DNA of 64,000 nt, taken from positions 992,001-1,056,000 of the forward strand of contig JAPYXD010000738.1 in the NCBI GenBank assembly GCA_030998225.1. The letters are read 5' to 3'. Both the position numbers and the translations under genes were made by a program. Shown here one piece after another: positions 15,101 through 28,538 of the stretch (its first letter is position 1; every line of letters starts with the position of its first letter). The notes under the pieces are model-generated. The model saw nothing but the letters and a program-made list of their open reading frames with translations, did no database searches and was not told the DNA's origin. This DNA comes from Diplolepis rosae. Lineage: Eukaryota > Arthropoda > Insecta > Hymenoptera > Diplolepididae.

Positions 15101-16932
15101 CAATAACAAGGGCTACTTAAAGAGAATTATATAATGAAAATTCATTTGTCGGAAGACAGTCAAAATGGGCAAAAACTGACCGCGAATTCGATGATTTTGA
15201 GTTAGACGGTAAATTCTCACCGAAAACTAGAAATTTGTGACATTTTTTACATGTACTGCCCTAATGACGATAACAATAGCTACTTAAAAAGAATTATTTA
15301 ATAAAAATTCATTCGTCGGAAGAATGACAAAATGGGAAAAAACTGACCCGGAATTCGATGATTTTGAGTTAGATGGTAAACTCTCACCCAAAAATAGAAA
15401 CTTGTGACATTTTTCACATGTACTGCCCTAAAGGCGATAACAAGAGTTACTTATAAAGAATTATTTAATGAAAATTCATTTGTCGGAGGAAAGTCAAAAC
15501 GGGAATAAACTGACCCGGAATTCGATGATTTTGAGTTAGACGGTAAATTCACACCCAAAACCAGAAACTTGTGACATTTTTCAAATGCCCCACCTGAAAG
15601 ACAATAAGAAGGGCTACTTAAAAAAAATTATTTAATAAAAATTCATTTGTCGGAAGAAAGTCAAAATGGGTAAAAACTGACCCGGATTTCGATGATTTTG
15701 AGTTAGACGCTAAAATCTCACCCAAAAATAGAAGCTTGTGACATTTTTCACATGTACCGCCCTAAAGACGATAACAAGAGCTACTTAAAAAAAACTATTT
15801 AATAAAAATTCATTTGACACAAGACAGTCAAAATGGGCAAAAACTGACCCTGAATTCGATGATTTTGAGTTAGACGGTAAATTCTCACCCAAAACTAGAA
15901 ACTTGTAACATTTTTCACATGCCCCACCTGAAAGACGATAACAAGGGCTACTTAAAGAGAATTATATAGTGAAAATTCATTTGTCGGTAGACAGTCAAAA
16001 TGGGCAAAAACTGACCCTGAATTCGATAATTTTGAGTTAGACGGTAAATTCTCACCCAAAACAAGAAACTTGTGACATTTTTCACATGACCAACCTGAAA
16101 GAAAATAACAAGGGCTACTTAAAGTGAATTATATAATGAAAATTCATTTGTCGGAAGACAGTCAAAATGGGCAAAAACTGACCCTGATTTCGATGATTTT
16201 GAGTTAGCCGTTAAATTCTCACCCAAAACTAGAAACTTGTGACATTTTTCACATGCCCCACCTGAAAGACAATAAGAAGAACTACTTAAAAAAAATTATT
16301 TAATAAAAATTCATTTGTCGGAAGAAAGTCAAAATGGGCAAAAACTGACCCGAAACTCGATGATTTTGAGATAGACGGTAAACTCTCACCCAAAACTAGA
16401 AACTTGTGACATTTTTCACATGCCCCACCTGAAAGACGAAAACAAGAGCTACTTAAAAAAAACTATTTAATAAAAATTCATTTGTCGGAAGAAAGTCAAA
16501 ATGGGAAAAAACTGACCCGAAACTCGATGATTTTGAGATAGACGGTCAACTCTCACCCAAAACTAGAAATTTGTGACATTTTTTACATGTACTGCCCTAA
16601 TGGCGATAACAAGATCTACTCAAAAAGAATTATTTAATAACAATTCATTCGTCGGAAGAATGACAAAATGGGTAAAAACTGACCCGAAACTCGATGATTT
16701 TGAGATAGACGGTAAACTCTCACCCAAAACTAGAAACTTGTGACATTTTTCAAATGCCCCACCTGAAAGACGATTACAAGGGCTACTTAACAAAAATTAT
16801 TTAATAAAAATTCATTCTGCAGAAGACAGACAAAATGGGCAAAAACTGACCCGGAATGCGATAATTTTGAGTTAGACGGTAAATTCTCACCCAAAACTAG
16901 AAACTTGTAACATTTTTCACATGCCCCACCTG

Positions 16933-17038
16933 AAAGACGATTACAAGGGCTACTTAAAGAGAATTATTTAATGAAAATTCATTTGAAAGACGAAAACAAG
17001 TGCTACTTAAAAAAAACTACCTGATAAAAATCCATGTC
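16933..17038 (+). repeat. 53-bp partial tandem duplication inside a monomer
   Basis: The step between landmarks here is 220 bp (16860 to 17080) instead of 167. Sequence runs from aaagacgattacaag to aattcatttg at 16985, then jumps back to aaagacgaaaacaag at 16986, so about 53 bp is present twice. The two copies belong to different subfamilies (tttaatgaaaattc, then acctgataaaaatcc). The odd junction therefore joined two monomer types and is not a simple slippage product. Confidence 0.82.
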
Positions 17039-17367
17039 TCGGAAGACAGTGAAAATGTGTAAAAACTGACCCGAAATTCGATGATTTTCAGTTAGACTGT
17101 AAATTCTCACCCAGAACTAGAAACTTGTGGCATTTTTCACATGCCCTACCTGAAAGACGATAACACGGGCTACTTAAAAAAAATTATTTAATAAAAATTC
17201 ATTTGTCGGAAGAAAGTCAAAATGGGTAAAAACTGACCCGAAATTCGATGATTTTGAGTTAGACGGTAAATTCTCACCCAAAACTAGAAACTTGTGACAT
17301 TTTTCAAATGCCCCACCTGAATGTCGATAACACGGGGTACTTAAAGAGAATTATATAATGAAAATTC

Positions 17368-17384
17368 ATTCGTTGGAAGACAGT
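17368..17384 (+). other. CENP-B-box-like 17-mer (partial match)
   Basis: This copy reads attcgttggaagacagt. Against the mammalian CENP-B box consensus (yttcgttggaarcggga) it agrees at 12 of 17 positions by eye, including the ten-base ttcgttggaa run. It fails in the cggg half, which is required for CENP-B binding. Most monomers have tttgtcggaag at this site. Whether any protein binds here is unknown. Confidence 0.35.
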
Positions 17385-19840
17385 CAAAATGGGTAAAAAT
17401 TGACCCGAAATTCGATGATTTTGAATTAGACGGTAAATTCTCATCCAAAACTAGAAACTTGTGACATTTTTCACATGCCCGACCTGAAAGACAATAAGAA
17501 GGGCTACTTAAAAAAAATTATATAATAAAAATTCATTTGTCGGAAGACAGTCAAAATGGGCAAAAACTGACCCGGTATTTGATGATTTTGAGTTAGACAA
17601 TAAACTCTCACCCAAAAATAGAAAGTTGTGACATTTTTCACATGTACCGCCCTAAAGACGATAACAAGATCTACTTCAAAGAAACTATTCAATAAAAATT
17701 CATTTGTCGGAAGAAAGTCAAATTGGGCAAAAACTGACCCGAAACTCGATGATTTTGAGATAGACAGTAAATTCTCACCCCAAACTAGAAACTTGTGACA
17801 TTTTTCACATGCCCTACATGAAAGACGATAACAACAGCTACTTAAAAAAACTATTAATATAAATTCATGTGTCGGAAGACAGTCAAAATGGGTAAAAACT
17901 GACCCGAAACTCGATGATTTTGAGATAGACGTTAAACTCTCACCCAAAACTATAAACTTGTGACATTTTTCACATGCCCCACCTGAAAGAATAAAACAAG
18001 AGCTACTTAAAAAAAACTATTAATAAAAATTCATTTGTCGGAAGAAAGTCAAAATGGGAAAAAACTGACCCGGTATTCGATGATTTTGAGTTAGACGCTA
18101 AAATCTCACCCAAAAATAGAAGCTTGTGACATTTTTCACATGCCCTACCTAAAAGTCAATAACAAGGGCTACTTAAAGAGAATTATATAATGAAAATTCA
18201 TTTGTGGGAAGACAGTCAAAATGGGCAAAAACTGACCCTGAATTCGATACTTTTGAGTTAGACGGTAAATTCTCACCCAAAACAAGAAACTTGTGACATT
18301 TTTCACATGCCCTACCAGAAAGTCAATAACAAGCGCTACTTAAAGAGAATTATATAATGAAAATTCATTTGTCGGAAGACAGTCAAAATGGGCAAAAACT
18401 GACCCTGAATTCGATGATTTTGAGTTAGACGGTAAATTCTCACCCAAAACTAGGAACTTGTGACATTTTTCAAATGCCCCACCTGAAAGACAATAAGAAG
18501 GGCTACCTAAAAAAATTATTTAATAAAAATTCGTTTGTCGGAAGAAAGTCAAAATGGGTAAAAACTGACCCGGATTTCGATGATTTTGAGTTAGACGCTA
18601 AAATCTCACCCAAAAATAGAAGCTTGTGACATTTTTCACATGTACCGCCCTAAAGACGATAACAAGAGCTACTTAAAAAAAACTATTTAATAAAAATTCA
18701 TTTGACGCAAGACAGTCAAAATGGGCAAAAACTGACCCGAAACTCGATGATTTTGAGATAGACGGTAAACTCTCACCCAAAACTAGAAACTTGTAACATT
18801 TTTCACATGCCCCACCTGAAAGACGATAACAAGGGCTACTTAAAGAGAATTATATAGTGAAAATTCATTTGTCGGTAGACAGTCAAAATGGGCAAAAACT
18901 GACCCTGAATTCGATAATTTTGAGTTAGACGGTAAATTCTCACCCAAAACAAGAAACTTGTGACATTTTTCACATGCCCTACCTGAAAGTCAATAACAAG
19001 GGCTACTTAAAGAGAATTATATAATGAAAATTCATTTGTCGGAAGACAGTCAAAATGGGCAAAAACTGACCCTGAATTCGATGATTTTGAGTTAGCCGTT
19101 AAATTCACACCCAAAACTAGAAACTTGTGACATTTTTCACATGCCCCACCTGAAAGACAATAAGAAGGGCTACTTAAAAAAAATTATTTAATAAAAATTC
19201 ATTTGTCGGAAGAAAGTCAAAATGGGTAAAAACTGACCCGAAATTCGATGATTTTGAGTTAGACGGTAAATTCTCACCCAAAACTAGAAACTTGTGGAAT
19301 TTTTCACATGCCCTACCTGAACGTCGATAACAAGGGCTACTTAAAGAGAATTATATAATGAAAATTCATTTGTCGGAAGAAAGTCAAAATGGGAAAAAAC
19401 TGACCCGGAATTCGATGATTTTGAGTTAGACGGTAAATTCTCACCCAAAACAAGAAACTTGTGACATTTTTCACATGCCCTACCAGAAAGTCAATAACAA
19501 GCGCTACTTAAAGAGAATTATATAGTGAAAATTCATTTGTCGGTAGACAGTCAAAATGGGCAAAAACTGACCCGAAACTCGATGATTTTGAGATAGACGG
19601 TAAACTCTCACCCAAAACTAGAAACTTGTAACATTTTTCACATGCCCCACCTGAAAGACGATAACAAGGGCTACTTAAAGAGAATAATATAGTGAAAATT
19701 CATTTGTCGGTAGACAGTCAAAATGGGCAAAAACTGACCCTGAATTCGATAATTTTGAGTTAGACGGTAAATTCTCACCCAAAACAAGAAACTTGTGACA
19801 TTTTTCACATGCCCTACCTGAAAGTCAATAACAAGGGCTA

Positions 19841-20700
19841 CTTAAAGCTTAAATAATGAAAATTTATTTGTCGGAAAACAGTCAAAATGGGCAAAAACTG
19901 ACCCTGAATTCGATGATTTTGAGTTAGCCGTTAAATTCACACCCAAAACTAGAAACTTGTGACATTTTTCACATGCCCCACCTGAATGACAATAAGAAGG
20001 GCTACTTAAAAAAAATTATTTAATAAAAAATCATTTGTCGGAAGAAAGTCAAAATGGGTAAAAACTGACCCGAAATTCGATGATTTTGAGTTAGACGGTA
20101 AATTCTCACCCAAAACTAGAAACTTGTGGAATTTTTCACATGCCCTACCTGAACGTCGATAACAAGGGCTACTTAAAGAGAATTATATAATGAAAATTCA
20201 TTTGTCGGAAGAAAGTCAAAATGGGAAAAAACTGACCCGGTATTCGATGATTTTGAGTTAGACGGTAAATTCTCACCCAAAACAAGATACTTGTGACATT
20301 TTTCACATGCCCTACCAGAAAGACAATAAGAAGGGCTACTTAAAAAAAATTATTTAATAAAAATTCATTTATCGGAAAAAAGTCAAAATGGGTAAAAACT
20401 GACCCGAAATTCAATGATTTTGAGTTAGACGGTAAATTCTCACCCAAAACTAGAAACTTGTGGAATTTTTCACATGCCCCACCTAAAGGACAATAAGAAG
20501 GGCTACTTAAAAAGAATTATATAATTAAAATTCATTTGTTGGAAGACAGTCAAAATAGGTAAAAACTGACCCGAAATTCGATGATTTTCAGTTCGACGCT
20601 AAAATCTCACCAAAAAATAGAAAGTTGTGACATTTTTCATATGTACCGCCCTAAAGACGATAACAAGGGCTACTTAAAGAGAATTATATAATGAAACTTC
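19841..20700 (+). repeat. Three-copy higher-order block in left array, copy 1
   Basis: Opens with a shortened monomer in which cttaaagctt replaces the usual cttaaagagaatt. This makes the monomer about 5 bp short and creates an AAGCTT site. 748 bp later comes the cagttcgacgc monomer, followed by the rare atgaaacttc variant at 20691. The same three landmarks in the same spacing recur at 24677-25536 and 27679-28538. Confidence 0.78.
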
Positions 20701-23700
20701 ATTCTTCGGAAGACAGTCAAAATGGGCAAAAACTGACCCGGAATTCTATGATTTTGAGTTAGACGGTAAATTCTCACCCAAAACTAGAAGCCTGTGACAT
20801 TTTTCACATGCCCCACCTGAAAGACGATTACAAGGGCTACTCAAAAAAATCTATGTTATAAAAATTCATTTGACGCAAGACAGTCAAACTGGGCAAAAAC
20901 TGACCAGAAACTCGATGATTTTGAAATAGACGGTAAACTCTCACCCAAAACTAGAATCTTGTGACATTTTTCACATGCCCCACCTGAAAGACGAAAACAA
21001 GAGCTACTTAAAAAAAACTACCTGATAAAAATCCATGTGTCGGAAGACAGTCAAAATGGGTAAAAACTGACCCGAAATTCGATGATTTTCAGTTAGACGG
21101 TAAATTCTCACCCAAAAACTAGAAACTTGTGACATTTTTCACATGCCCGAACTGAAAGACAATAAGAAGGGCTAGTTAAAAAAAATTATTTAATAAAAAT
21201 TCATTTGTCGGAAGAAAGTCAAAATGGATAAAATCTGACTCGAAATTCGATGATTTTGAGTTCGACGCTAAAATCTTACCAAAAACTAGAAACTTGTGAC
21301 ATTTTTCACATGCCCCACCTGAAAGACGAAAACAAGAGCTACTTAAAAAAAACTACCTGATAAAAATCCATGTCTCGGAAGACAGTGAAAATGGGTAAAA
21401 ACTGACCCGAAATTCGATGATTTTCAGTTAGACTGTAAATTCTCACCCAGAACTAGAAACTTGTGGCATTTTTCACATGCCCTACCTGAAAGACGATAAC
21501 ACGGGCTACTTAAAAAAAATTATTTAATAAAAATTCATTTGTAGGAAGAAAGTCAAAATGGGTAAAAACTGACCCGAAATTCGATGATTTTGAGTTAGAC
21601 GGTAAATTCTCACCCAAAACTAGAAACTTGTGTAATTTTTCACATGCCCTACCTGTAAGTCGATAACAAGGGGTACTTAAAGAGAATTATATAATGAAAA
21701 TTCATTTGTCTGAAAAAAGTCAAAATGTTTAAAAACTGACCCGAAATTCGTTGATTTTGAGTTAGACGGTAAATTCTCACCCAAAACTAGAAACTTCTGA
21801 CATTTTTCACATGCCCGATATGAAAGACAATAAGAAGGGCTACTTAAAAAAAATTATTTAATAAAAATTCATTTGACGCAAGACAGTCAAAATGGGCAAA
21901 AACTGACCCGAAATTCGATGATTTTGAGTTAGACGGTAAATTCTCACCCAAAACAAGAAACTTGTGACATTTTTCAAATGCCCCACCTGAAAGACGAAAA
22001 GAAGGGCTACTTAAAAAAAACTACCTGATAAAAATCCATGTGTCGGAAGACAGTCAAAATGGGTAAAAACTGACCCGAAATTCGATGATTTTCAGTTAGA
22101 CTGTAAATTCTCACCCAGAACTAGAAACTTGTGGAATTTTTCACATGCCCTACCTGAAAGACGATAACACGGGCTACTTAAAAAAAATTATTTAATAAAA
22201 ATTCATTTGTAGGAAGAAAGTCAAAATGGGTAAAAACTGACCCGAAATTCGATGATTTTGAGTTAGACGGTAAATTCTCACCCAAAACTAGAAACTTGTG
22301 GAATTTTTCACAAGCCCTACCTGAACGTCGATAACAAGGGGTACTTAAAGAGAATTATATAATGAAAATTCATTTGTCGGAAGACAGTCAAAATGGGTAA
22401 AAACTGACCCGAAATTCGATGATTTTCAGTTAGACGCTAAAATCTCACCCAAAAATAGAAAGTTGTGACATTTTTCACATGTACCGCCCTAAAGACGATA
22501 ACAAGATCTACTTCAAAGAAACTATTCAATAAAAATTCGTTTGACGCAAGACAGTCAAAATGGGCAAAAACTGACCCGAAACTCGATGATTTTGAGATAG
22601 ACAGTAAATTCTCACCCCAAACTAGAAACTTGTGACATTTTTCACATGCCCCACCTGAAAGACGAAAACAAGAGCTACTTAAAAAAACTATTAATATAAA
22701 TTCATGTGTCGGAAGACAGTCAAAATGGGTAAAAACTGACCCGAAACTCGATGATTTTGAGATAGACGTTAAACTCTCACCCAAAACTATAAACTTGTGA
22801 CATTTTTCACATGCCCCACCTGAAAGACGACAACAAGAGCTACTTAAAAATTAATTAATAAAAATTCATTTGTCGGAGGAAAGTCAAAATGGGAATAAAC
22901 TGACCCGGAATTCGATGATTTTGAGTTAGACGGTAAATTCTCACCCAAAACCAGAAACTTGTGACATTTTTCACATGCCCTACCAGAAAGTCAATAACAA
23001 GCGCTACTTAAAGAGAATTATATAATGAAAATTCATTTGTCGGAAGACAGTCAAAATGGGAAAAAACTGACCCGGTATTTGATGATTTTGAGTTAGACGG
23101 TAAATTCTCACCCAAAACTAGGAACTTGTGACATTTTTCAAATGCCCCACCTGAAAGACAATAAGAAGGGCTACTTAAAAAAAATTATTTAATAAAAATT
23201 CATTTGTCGGAAGAAAGTCAAAATGGGTAAAAACTGACCCGGATTTCGATGATTTTGAGTTAGACGCTAAAATCTCACCCAAAAATAGAAGCTTGTGACA
23301 TTTTTCACATGTACCGCCCTAAAGACGATAACAAGAGCTACTTAAAAAAAACTATTTAATAAAAATTCATTTGACGCAAGACAGTCAAAATGGGCAAAAA
23401 CTGACCCGAATCTCGATGATTTTGAGTTAGACGGTAAACTCTCACCCAAAACTAGAAACTTGTAACATTTTTCACATGCCCCACCTGAAAGACGATAACA
23501 AGGGCTACTTAAAGAGAATTATATAGTGAAAATTCATTTGTCGGTAGACAGTCAAAATGGGCAAAAACTGACCCTGAATTCGATAATTTTGAGTTAGACG
23601 GTAAATTCTCACCCAAAACAAGAAACTTGTGACATTTTTCACATGCCCTACCTGAAAGTCAATAACAAGGGCTACTTAAAGAGAATTATATAATGAAAAT

Positions 23701-24676
23701 TCATTTGTCGGAAGACAGTCAAAATGGGCAAAAACTGACCCTGAATTCGATGATTTTGAGTTAGCCGTTAAATTCACACCCAAAACTAGAAACTTGTGAC
23801 ATTTTTCACATGCCCCACCTGAATGACAATAAGAAGGGCTACTTAAAAAAAATTATTTAATAAAAATTCATTTGTCGGAAGAAAGTCTAAATGGGTAAAA
23901 ACTGACCGCGAATTCGATGATTTTGAGTTAGACGGTAAATTCTCACCGAAAACTAGAAACTTGTGGAATTTTTCACATGCCCTACCTGAACGTCAATAAC
24001 AAGGGCTACTTAAAGAGAATTATATAATGAAAATTCATTTGTCGGAAGACAGTCAAAATGGGAAAAAACTGACCCGGTATTTGATGATTTTGAGTTAGAC
24101 GGTAAATTCTCACCCAAAACTAGAAACTTGTGACATTTTTCACATGCCCTACCAGAAAGTCAATAACAAGCGCTACTTAAAGAGAATTATATAATGAAAA
24201 TTCATTTGACGCAAGACAGTCAAAATGGGCAAAAGCTGACCCGAAACTCGATGATTTTGAGTTAGACGGTAAAATCTCACCCAAAAATAGAAGCTTGTGA
24301 CATTTTTCACATGTACCGCCCTAAAGACGATAACAAGGGCTACTTAAACATAATTATATATTCAAAATTCATTTGTCGGTAGACAGTCAAAATGGGCAAA
24401 AACTGACCCGAAACTCGATGATTTTGAGATAGACGGTAAACTCTCACCCAAAACTAGAAACTTGTAACATTTTTCACATGCCCCACCTGAAAGACGATAA
24501 CAAGGGCTACTTAAAGAGAATTATATAGTGAAAATTCATTTGTCGGTAGACAGTCAAAATGGGCAAAAACTGACCCTGAATTCGATAATTTTGAGTTAGA
24601 CGGTAAATTCTCACCCAAAACAAGAAACTTGTGACATTTTTCACATGCCCTACCTGAAAGTCAATAACAAGGGCTA

Positions 24677-25536
24677 CTTAAAGCTTAAATAATGAAAATT
24701 TATTTGTCGGAAGACAGTCAAAATGGGCAAAAACTGACCCTGAATTCGATGATTTTGAGTTAGCCGTTAAATTCACACCCAAAACTAGAAACTTGTGACA
24801 TTTTTCACATGCCCCACCTGAATGACAATAAGAAGGGCTACTTAAAAAAAATTATTTAATAAAAAATCATTTGTCGGAAGAAAGTCAAAATGGGTAAAAA
24901 CTGACCAGAAATTCGATGATTTTGAGTTAGACGGTAAATTCTCACCCAAAACTAGAAACTTTTGGAATTTTTCACATGCCCTACCTGAACGTCGATAACA
25001 AGGGCTACTTAAAGAGAATTATATAATGAAAATTCATTTGTCGGAAGACAGTCAAAATGGGAAAAAACTGACCCGGTATTCGATGATTTTGAGTTAGACG
25101 GTAAATTCTCACCCAAAAATAGAAACTTGTGACATTGTTCACATGCCCTACCAGAAAGACAATAAGAAGGGCTACTTAAAAAAAATTATTTAATAAAAAT
25201 TCATTTGTCGGAAGAAAGTCAAAATGGGTAAAAACTGACCCGAAATTCGATGATTTTGAGTTAGACGGTAAATTCTCACCCAAAACTAGAAACATGTGAT
25301 ATTTTTCACATGCCCCACCTGAAAGACGATAACAAGGGCTACTTAAAAAGAATTATATAATAAAAATTCATTTGTTGGAAGACAGTCAAAATAGGTAAAA
25401 ACTGACCCGAAATTCGATGATTTTCAGTTCGACGCTAAAATCTCACCAAAAAATAGAAAGTTGTGACATTTTTCATATGTACCGCCCTAAAGACGATAAC
25501 AAGGGCTACTTAAAGAGAATTATATAATGAAACTTC
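24677..25536 (+). repeat. Three-copy higher-order block, copy 2
   Basis: Offset 4836 bp (29 monomers) from copy 1 for all landmarks tested: cttaaagctt, ttagccgttaaattcacacc at 24760, cagttcgacgc at 25425, and atgaaactt at 25527. Confidence 0.78.
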
Positions 25537-26426
25537 ATTTATCGGAAGACAGTCAAAATGGGCAAAAACTGACCCTGAATTCTATGATTTTGAGTTAGAC
25601 GGTAAATTCTCACCCAAAACTAGAAACTTGTGACATTTTTCACATGCCCCACCTGAAAGACAATAAGAAGGGCTACTTAAAGAGAATTATATAATGAAAA
25701 TTCATTTGTCGGAAGACAGTCAAAATGGGCAAAAACTGACCAGAAACTCGATGATTTTGATATAGACGGTAAACTCTCTCCCAAAACTAGGAACTTGTGA
25801 CACTTTTCACATGCCCCACCTGAAAGACGAAAACATGGGCTACTTAAAAAAAACTACCTGATGAAAATCCATGTGTCGGAAGACAGTCAAAATGGGTAAA
25901 AACTGATACGAAATTCGATGATTTTGAGTTAGACGGTAAATTCTCACCGAAAACTAGAAATTTGTGACATTTTTTACATGTACTTCCCTAATGGCGATAA
26001 AAAGAACTACTTAAAAAGAATTATTTAATAAAAATTCATTTGACGCAAGACAGTCAAAATGGGCAAAAAGTAACTCGGAATTCGATGGTATTGATTTAGA
26101 TGGTAAACTCTCACCCAAAACTAGAAACTTGTGACATTTTTCACATGCCCCACCTGAAAGACAATAAGAAGGGCTACTTAAAAAAAATTATTTAATAAAA
26201 ATTCATTTGTCGGAAGAAAGTCAAAATGGGTAAAAACTGACCCGAAATTCGATGATTTTGAGTTAGACGGTAAATTCTCACCCAAAACAAGAAACTTGTG
26301 GAATTTTTCACATGCCCCACCTGAAAGACGATAACAAGGGCTACTTAAAAAAAATTATATAATAAAAATTCATTTGTTGGAAGACAGTCAAAATAGGTAA
26401 AAACTGACCCGAAATTCGATGATTTT
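25425..26426 (+). repeat. 6-monomer (1002 bp) spacing unit in left array
   Basis: The cagttcgacgc monomer recurs at 25425, 26427, 28427, 31763 and 32766, giving steps of 1002, 2000, 3336 and 1003 bp. Steps of six monomers also occur for other left-array markers: gtactgcactaaagg at 8916 and 9916, and taatggcgat at 1751 and 2754. Left-array periodicity is therefore present but mixed, with 3-, 5-, 6- and 7-monomer steps. Confidence 0.65.
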
Positions 26427-27678
26427 CAGTTCGACGCTAAAATCTCACCAAAAAATAGAAAATTGTGACATTTTTCATATGTACCGCCCTAAAGATGATA
26501 ACAAGGGCTACTTAAAGAGAATTATATAATGAAACTTCATTTATCGGAAGACAGTCAAAATGGGCAAAAACTGACCCTGAATTCTATGATTTTGAGTTAG
26601 ACGGTAAATTCTCACCCAAATCTAGAAATTTGTGACATTTTTCACATGCCCCACCTGAAAGACAATAAGAAGGGCTACTTAAAAAAATCTATTCAATAAA
26701 AATTCATTTGTCGGAAGAAAGTCAAAATGGGCAAAAAGTAACTCGGAATTCGATGATTTTGAGTTAGACGGTAAACTCTCACCCAAAACTAGAAACTTGT
26801 GACATTTCTCACATGTATCGCCCTAAAGACGATAACAACAGCTACGTAAAAAAAATTATTTAATAAAAATTCTTTCGTCGGAAGACAGACAAAATGGGTA
26901 AAAACTGATACGAAATTCGATGATTTTGAGTTAAACGGTAAATTCTCACGCAAAACAAGAAACTTGTGGAATTTTTCACATGCCCCACCTGAAAGACGAT
27001 AACAAGGGCTACTTAAAGAGAATTATATAGTGAAAATTCATTTGTCGGAAGACAGTCAAAATGGGCAAAAAGTAACTCGGAATTCGATGGTATTGATTTA
27101 GATGGTAAACTCTCACCCAAAACTAGAAACTTGTGGAATTTTTCACATGCCCTACCTGACGTCGATAACAAGGGCTACTTAAAAAGAATTATATAATAAA
27201 AATTCCTTTGTTGGAGGAAAGTCAAAATGGGAAAAAACTGACCCGAAATTCGATGATTTTGAGTTAGACGGTAAATTCTCACCCAAAACAAGAAACTTGT
27301 GACATTTTTCACATGCCCTACCTGAAAGTCAATAACAAGGGCTACTTAAAGAGAATTATATAATGAAAATTCATTTGTCGGAAGACAGTCAAAATGGGCA
27401 AAAACTGACCCTGAATTCGATGATTTTGAGTTAGACGGTAAACTCTCACCCAAAACTAGAAACTTGTGACATTTTTCACATGCCCCAACTGAAAGACAAT
27501 AAGAAGGGCTACTTAAAAAAAATTATTTAATAAAAATTCATTTGTCGGAAGAAAGTCAAAATGGGTAAAAACTGACCCGGAATTCGATGATTTTGAGTTA
27601 GACGGTAAATTCTCACCCAAAACAAGAAACTTGTGACATTTTTCACATGCCCTACCTGAAAGTCAATAACAAGGGCTA

Positions 27679-28538
27679 CTTAAAGCTTAAATAATGAAAA
27701 TTCATTTGTCGGAAGACAGTCAAAATGGGCAAAAACTGACCCTGAATTCGATGATTTTGAGTTAGCCGTTAAATTCACACCCAAAACTAGAAACTTGTGA
27801 CATTTTTCACATGCCCCACCTGAATGACAATAAGAAGGGCTACTTAAAAAAAATTATTTAATAAAAAATCATTTGTCGGAAGAAAGTCAAAATGGGTAAA
27901 AACTGACCAGAAATTCGATGATTTTGAGTTAGACGGTAAATTCTCACCCAAAACCAGAAACTTGTGGAATTTTTCACAAGCCCTACCTGAACGTCGATAA
28001 CAAGGGGTACTTAAAGAGAATTATATAATGAAAAGTCATTTGTCGGAAGAAAGTCAAAATGGGAAAAAACTGACCCGGTATTCGATGATTTTGAGTTAGA
28101 CGGTAAATTCTCACCCAAAACAAGAAACTTGTGAGATTTTTAACATGCCCTACCAGAAAGTCAATAAGAAGGGCTACTTAAAAAAAATTATTTAATAAAA
28201 ATTCATTTGTCGGAAGACAGTCAAAATGGGTAAAAACTGATACGAAATTCGATGATTTTGAGTTAGACGGTAAATTCACACCCAAAACCAGAAACTTGTG
28301 GAATTTTTCACATGCCCCACCTGAAAGACGATAACAATGGCTACTTACAGGGAATTGTTTAATGAAAATTCATTTGTTGGAAGACAGTCAAAATAGGTAA
28401 AAACTGACCCGAAATTCGATGATTTTCAGTTCGACGCTAAAATCTCACCAAAAAATAGAAAGTTGTGACATTTTTCATATGTACCGCCCTAAAGACGATA
28501 ACAAGGGCTACTTAAAGAGAATTATATAATGAAACTTC
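27679..28538 (+). repeat. Three-copy higher-order block, copy 3
   Basis: Offset 3002 bp (18 monomers) from copy 2 for the same landmarks (27679, 27762, 28427, 28529). The interval between copies 2 and 3 also contains a partial copy with cagttcgacgc at 26427. Confidence 0.77.

Noticed and set aside
17504..17947. 147-codon open frame on the minus strand, the longest in the window
   Set aside because: It spans about 2.7 satellite monomers and its translation is the satellite read in successive frames. Because 167 is two more than a multiple of three, frames shift with each monomer, so short chance openings recur. There is no codon bias, domain or independent conservation.
19841..19860. AAGCTT short monomer as an insertion-site scar
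   Set aside because: It is a small replacement or deletion (cttaaagctt for cttaaagagaatt) with no target-site duplication. Its three occurrences are copies of one event.
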